Origin: an uncultured Clostridia bacterium | GTDB lineage: Bacteria; Bacillota; Clostridia; Christensenellales; Borkfalkiaceae | NCBI GenBank assembly: GCA_900548845.1 | Contig: URMI01000035.1 | Coordinates: 1-8,233 of the forward strand | Direction of reading: 5' to 3' | Length of the DNA: 8,233 nt | Part shown: positions 5,521 through 8,233 of the stretch, in pieces | How positions within the stretch are numbered: position 1 is the stretch's first letter | How the letters are laid out: each line of letters begins with the position of its first letter | Translations under genes and position numbers: made by a program | Notes under the pieces: generated by a model | The model's database searches: none | What the model saw: the letters and a program-made list of their open reading frames with translations, nothing else | What the model was told of the DNA's origin: nothing

Positions 5521-6633
5521 TCAGATCTTCTTGATGAAGCAGCGGCGGCGCTTGTGGAGGACGTTGTCGAAGTGCTTCCACTGATTGAGGATGTTGTAGT
5601 TCTCCTCGAGGTTGAGGTTGGTCTCGCAGTACTTCGCCGTGCCCTCCGTCATCATGCGGCCGATGGCGTCGATCATGATGAGGCTGACACCGCGGTAGGC
5701 GGGCAGCACGCCGATGAGGGCGAGGTCGATGATCTCGGGGTTTTTCACCGCCTTCAAGACGCGGAAGAGGGTGGGGATGGTCATCCTGCCGCCCGACTTT
5801 TGCAGCGCCCTGGAGATGGACGGGAAGCACAGTCCGAAACAGACGGGCCTTTCGTTCTCGTCGAGGATCATGGCGACATAACGGATGTCGATGATCTGGC
5901 GGAAGCTCTTGATGAGCTCTTTTTTCATGTTCTCGGTGAAGGGTACGGTGCCGTAGATCTCGGCATACGTCTCGTCGAGGATGCGGAAGAAGTCGTCTTT
6001 ATAGAGGCGGATGAACTCGTCTGCCGATTTTGTTTCGCTCAGATGCACTTTGTAGCGCTTCATGATCTTGTCGCGCAGTTCGGGGAGGCGCTTGTCGGGC
6101 TCCTTCGGGGGATAGAGCTTGTGCTCCACCCAGTCGACGTCCTTTTGGTATCCTAAATTTTCGATGAGCTTCTGATAGTAGGGATAGTTGTACTGCTCTT
6201 CGAAGGTGGAGAGCTCCTCAAAGCCCTCGATGAGCAGGCCTTCGCGCTTGAAATCGGAAAAGCCGAGGGGGCCGACGACTTCCTCCATGCCTTTCTCTTT
6301 CGCCCATGTTTCGACGGCGGAAAAGAGGGCATTTGCCACTTCCTGATCGTCGATGCTGTCGAACCGGGTGAAGCGGACGCGCTTTTGCTGCCATTTTTCG
6401 TTGGCGGCGCGCTGCAGGATGCCCGAGATTCGCCCGACGACTTCGCCGTTGCGGTATGCAAGAAAGTAGACGGCTTCCGATGTTTCGTAGTAGTGATAGT
6501 TGCTCTTGAAGAGCTTCATTTCGTCCGCATAGAGGGGCGGGACGAAGTAGGGATTGTTCTTATAGAGCCTGAGGGGGAAGTTGACGAATTCCCGCTGCTG
6601 TTTGGATGTTTTTACTTCTTTGACTTCGATCAT
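5521..6633 (-). CDS. GNAT-superfamily N-acetyltransferase-like protein of unknown substrate
   Basis: A 370-residue soluble protein. The frame extends upstream to 6777, but ATG at 6633 is chosen because AAAGGAG (6643-6649 on the minus strand) precedes it, the predicted transcription start is near 6658, and the product then begins cleanly with MIEVKEVKT. It resembles a conserved clostridial group related, as I recall it, to E. coli YghO: FVNFPLRLYKNNPYFVPPL (16-34), YFLAYRNGEVVGRISG (56-71, the core GNAT beta strands), FTRFDSIDD (88-96), GPLGFSDFKREGLLIEGF (121-138) and PYY near 151-153. The second half carries LALIGVLPAYRGVSLIMIDAI (304-324), a variant of the acetyl-CoA pyrophosphate loop (usual pattern V.P.YRG.G.G). 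Its position across from an orphan Spo0A-like gene, with shared upstream DNA, is the only functional hint. Substrate unknown. Confidence 0.8.
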   Translation of the reverse strand: MIEVKEVKTSKQQREFVNFPLRLYKNNPYFVPPLYADEMKLFKSNYHYYETSEAVYFLAYRNGEVVGRISGILQRAANEKWQQKRVRFTRFDSIDDQEVANALFSAVETWAKEKGMEEVVGPLGFSDFKREGLLIEGFEELSTFEEQYNYPYYQKLIENLGYQKDVDWVEHKLYPPKEPDKRLPELRDKIMKRYKVHLSETKSADEFIRLYKDDFFRILDETYAEIYGTVPFTENMKKELIKSFRQIIDIRYVAMILDENERPVCFGLCFPSISRALQKSGGRMTIPTLFRVLKAVKNPEIIDLALIGVLPAYRGVSLIMIDAIGRMMTEGTAKYCETNLNLEENYNILNQWKHFDNVLHKRRRCFIKKI

Positions 6634-6664
6634 ATTCTCTTTTCTCCTTTGTTCACTTGTTCTC

Positions 6665-6693
6665 ATTATACTCCCTTTTATGGAATTTGTCAA
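6665..6693 (-). promoter_or_regulatory. Perfect-consensus promoter of the GNAT gene
   Basis: Read leftward, TTGACA (6693-6688) and TATAAT (6670-6665) are separated by exactly 17 bp, matching the sigma-A consensus at every base. Transcription should start near 6658, leaving a leader of about 25 nt that contains the ribosome binding site. Confidence 0.9.
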
Positions 6694-6769
6694 GATACGC
6701 AACATTTTCTCCCGAACGGTGCCAAAGAGGCGCGGAAAACGTCGGAGCGTGCAGACGCCCGATCGGATT

Positions 6770-6806
6770 TTCGACAAAATCCGACAAAACTCGTCATCAT
6801 ACGACA
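6770..6806 (+). promoter_or_regulatory. Phased tandem Spo0A-box-like heptamers
   Basis: The reverse form of the 0A box consensus (TGTCGAA) is TTCGACA. It occurs perfectly at 6770-6776, with one mismatch at 6780-6786 (TCCGACA) and 6800-6806 (TACGACA), and with two mismatches at 6790-6796 (CTCGTCA). Successive sites are exactly 10 bp apart, one helical turn, as in known tandem 0A sites where Spo0A dimers bind head to tail. The first site overlaps a perfect inverted repeat, CGGATTTT (6764-6771) / AAAATCCG (6776-6783). The array lies between the divergent promoters, upstream of the gene for a Spo0A-like domain. Which protein binds is inferred, not shown. Confidence 0.55.
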
Positions 6807-6837
6807 GCGAAAAAAGCGAAGTTGCCCGAAAAAATAC

Positions 6838-6866
6838 TTTACAATCAATAGCGGATATTTTATAAT
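6838..6866 (+). promoter_or_regulatory. Promoter of the Spo0A-like gene
   Basis: TTTACA (6838-6843) and TATAAT (6861-6866) are separated by 17 bp, a near-perfect sigma-A promoter. The start is expected near 6873. The phased 0A-like boxes end about 30 bp upstream of the -35, a place where an activator or an upstream-binding repressor could act. Confidence 0.8.
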
Positions 6867-6911
6867 TTTGATTGCTCTAAAATCTATATGAAAGGAGGAT
6901 ATGAAACAGCG

Positions 6912-7193
6912 ATGGGACGGACGGAACGCGATACGGAAGCACTTTTCGCAAAACTTTCACGTCTCGGGATCAAACCGCATCTGAAGGGACATGCATACCT
7001 TCTTGCGGGGATGGAGTTTTGGAAGGGGCAGGGGAGACTGCCCACGGCAGGCGAGCTTGCCGGGGTGTGCGCGGTCGATGGCGCGCACATGGAGCGCGTG
7101 CTATGGATGTGTGCGATGCTCATAGAGCAAAGAACGGGCAGGCGGCTTAAAAACGCCGATGAGGTTCTTTCGTTTGTGTTAAAAGGGGAATAA
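6912..7193 (+). CDS. Stand-alone Spo0A C-terminal-domain-like protein (93 aa)
   Basis: A small protein that resembles only the effector domain of the sporulation regulator Spo0A, with no receiver domain. LSRLGIKPHLKGHAYLLAGM (15-34) matches Spo0A's IGVPAHIKGYQYL region. LPTAGELAGVCAVDGAHMERV (43-63) matches the turn and recognition helix (TPSRVERAI). NADEVLSFVL (81-90) matches the final helix (NSEFIAMV). Spo0A's domain is about 115 aa; here a loop between the recognition helix and last helix is shortened. E61 and R62 align with Spo0A E213 and R214, but W65 replaces the base-contacting R217. ATG 6912 is chosen because AAGGAGG (6892-6898) precedes it, though at 13 nt the spacing is long. The in-frame ATG at 6888 lies upstream of that site and has none of its own. 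Divergent from the GNAT gene and convergent with metA. Role unknown; a DNA-binding regulator or a Spo0A antagonist is possible. Confidence 0.65.
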   Translation: MGRTERDTEALFAKLSRLGIKPHLKGHAYLLAGMEFWKGQGRLPTAGELAGVCAVDGAHMERVLWMCAMLIEQRTGRRLKNADEVLSFVLKGE

Positions 7194-7197
7194 GGGT

Positions 7198-7218
7198 GCG
7201 TGCCGAGGTGCGGCACGC
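7198..7218. terminator. Hairpin after the Spo0A-like gene
   Basis: GCGTGCCG (7198-7205) pairs perfectly with CGGCACGC (7211-7218) around the loop AGGTG, 4 nt past the stop codon. No T-run follows, so by itself it is more likely an mRNA 3'-end stabiliser than an intrinsic terminator. Confidence 0.5.
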
Positions 7219-7227
7219 GGAAAGAAT

Positions 7228-7258
7228 GCGCCGCCCGCGGCATAGCCGCGGGCGGCGC
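7228..7258. terminator. 13-bp GC-rich hairpin between convergent genes
   Basis: A perfect 13-bp stem (7228-7240 with 7246-7258) around the loop CATAG, made only of G and C. The flanks are T-rich on the right (TTCTT) and, read leftward, ATTCTTT on the minus strand, so it may serve as an imperfect terminator for both the Spo0A-like gene and metA. Confidence 0.6.
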
Positions 7259-7285
7259 TTCTTGATGAAGTTCACGATATTTCGC

Positions 7286-8188
7286 TCAATCGAAGCGATA
7301 GGGCGTCGTCTGGTAGACGAAATTGAGCCAATTGTTGTAGAAGAGGTTGGCGGTCGACGACCAGTTCATCTTGATGCCGCCCGCGTCGTTGAAGTAGTTG
7401 AAGGGTTTTTCGATGGGCAGCCCTTTTTTGACGTCGCGCTCGTATTCTTTTTCCAGCGTGTCGCGGTCGTACTCCATGTGCCCGAGGACGAACACTTCGG
7501 AATGATCCAAATTGGAGACGATCGCGGCGCCCGCCCTGTGAGATGCGGCGAGCACTTTGAGGCGGGGTTCCTTTTTGAGGTCGCTCTCGCGCACGGTGGA
7601 GTGGCGGGAGTGGCAGACGTGGAACTCATCCGAAATGCCGCGCATGAGGGGATCGGGATCGGCGGTCAGCTCCTTGCGGTGGGTGAACACGCCGAAGAGC
7701 TTGCGGGGGAGCGGGTATTTGGGGATGCCGTAGAAGTAGTTGAGCGCCGCCATCGCCCCCCAGCAGATGAAGATGGTGGAGGTGACGTTGGTGCGCGTAA
7801 AGTCGAAGAGCTTGGTGAGCTCGTCCCAATAGGCGACGTCCTTGAACTCCATGTCCTCCACGGGCGCGCCCGTGACGATCATGCCGTCGAAGTGTCTCTC
7901 CTTCACGCGCTCAAATGGCTGATAGAAGCGTTCAAGATATTCCGCCTCGGTGTTTTTGGAGCGGTAGCTCTCCGTGTGGATGAGGGTGATGTTCACCTGC
8001 AGCGGGGAGTTGGACAGCAGCCGCATGAACTGCGTTTCCGTCTCCTTTTTGGTGGGCATCAGGTTGAGGATGGCGATCTCGATGGGGCGGATGTCCTGCG
8101 AGGTGGCGCGCTCCTTGTCCATCACGAAGATGCGTTCGCCCTGCAATACCGAATAGGCGGGGATGTTGCGGTCGATGACGATGGGCAT
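7286..8188 (-). CDS. metA: Homoserine O-acetyltransferase (MetA family)
   Basis: Transfers an acetyl group from acetyl-CoA to the hydroxyl of L-homoserine, the activation step of methionine synthesis in the cytoplasm. The 300-residue length is typical of the family. The start MPIVIDRNIPA is the conserved MetA N-terminus. K47 lies in LNLMPTKKETE. The nucleophile is C142 in FICWGAMAAL. The catalytic pair is H237 and E239 in VLGHMEYDRD, and R250-like basic residues follow. Residue 111 is Glu (GAPVEDMEF); in Bacillus cereus Glu111 sets acetyl-CoA use, whereas E. coli has Gly111 and uses succinyl-CoA, so acetyl transfer is predicted here. It begins 2 nt after the stop of an upstream gene, whose last bases (GAGGT) supply a weak ribosome binding site, so the two are translationally coupled. 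Confidence 0.95.
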   Translation of the reverse strand: MPIVIDRNIPAYSVLQGERIFVMDKERATSQDIRPIEIAILNLMPTKKETETQFMRLLSNSPLQVNITLIHTESYRSKNTEAEYLERFYQPFERVKERHFDGMIVTGAPVEDMEFKDVAYWDELTKLFDFTRTNVTSTIFICWGAMAALNYFYGIPKYPLPRKLFGVFTHRKELTADPDPLMRGISDEFHVCHSRHSTVRESDLKKEPRLKVLAASHRAGAAIVSNLDHSEVFVLGHMEYDRDTLEKEYERDVKKGLPIEKPFNYFNDAGGIKMNWSSTANLFYNNWLNFVYQTTPYRFD

Positions 8189-8190
8189 AT

Positions 8191-8233
8191 TCAGACCTCG
8201 GCGAGCGCCTGCGTTAAGTCGGCGATGATGTCG
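8191..8233 (-). CDS. C-terminus of a PLP sulfhydrylase, probably O-acetylhomoserine sulfhydrylase (partial)
   Basis: Only the last 13 codons are in the window: DIIADLTQALAEV and a TGA. An ending of the form (I/V)EDIIADLxQAL is characteristic of Cys/Met-metabolism PLP enzymes (MetY, MetB and relatives). The gene lies immediately upstream of metA in the same orientation, and the neighbouring MetA is of the acetyl type, so O-acetylhomoserine sulfhydrylase, which makes homocysteine from O-acetylhomoserine and sulfide, is the most likely identity. Thirteen residues cannot separate it from cystathionine gamma-synthase. Confidence 0.6.
   Translation of the reverse strand, partial: DIIADLTQALAEV

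Noticed and set aside
5565..6363. Perfect TGTCGAA (0A-box) heptamers at 5565-5571 and 6357-6363
   Set aside because: They lie inside the GNAT coding sequence and are single. A 7-mer is expected about once per 8 kb on both strands together, so these look like chance hits. Only the phased array at 6770-6806 is considered.
6634..6777. A 48-codon N-terminal extension of the GNAT protein
   Set aside because: It would begin upstream of the perfect promoter and transcription start. It has no GNAT similarity, and a good ribosome binding site serves ATG 6633.

Overview
The window looks like a GC-rich chromosome segment from an anaerobic member of the Bacillota (class Clostridia). The evidence is an Lsa-type ABC-F ATPase, a fucose-isomerase-type/XylB sugar pair of the kind known in Clostridium, a Spo0A-type DNA-binding domain with 0A-box-like sites, consensus sigma-A promoters, AGGAGG ribosome binding sites and a tRNA with encoded CCA. 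An exact genus cannot be given.

Left part (1-1716): the 3' half of an ABC-F ribosome-protection-type ATPase runs in from the left edge. It is followed by about 940 bp with no credible protein gene. This stretch holds a tRNA-Ser(GGA) on the minus strand with its terminator, extra copies of the tRNA 3' end, a 46-bp repeat containing the tRNA terminator, and several strong hairpins. The next promoter then drives the sugar operon.

Middle (1717-5511): a plus-strand operon with a strong promoter (TTGACC-N17-TAAAAT) and a closing terminator. It encodes an L-fucose/L-arabinose isomerase-family enzyme (497 aa), a DUF1349 lectin-like protein, a 52-codon remnant of an SGNH/GDSL hydrolase whose catalytic serine is a proline, and a full xylulokinase. 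The likely pathway is isomerisation of a pentose (D-xylose is the best guess) followed by phosphorylation to D-xylulose 5-phosphate.

Right part (5512-7258): a GNAT-superfamily protein of unknown substrate (minus strand) and a 93-aa stand-alone protein resembling the Spo0A C-terminal DNA-binding domain (plus strand) are divergently transcribed. The spacer holds two near-consensus promoters and, between them, a run of Spo0A-box-like heptamers at exact 10-bp phase. This orphan Spo0A-like domain next to phased 0A-like boxes is the most interesting item in the window.

Right edge (7259-8233): homoserine O-acetyltransferase (MetA with Glu111) and, just upstream in the same operon, the last 13 codons of what is probably O-acetylhomoserine sulfhydrylase. 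Together they form a direct-sulfhydrylation route to homocysteine and methionine.
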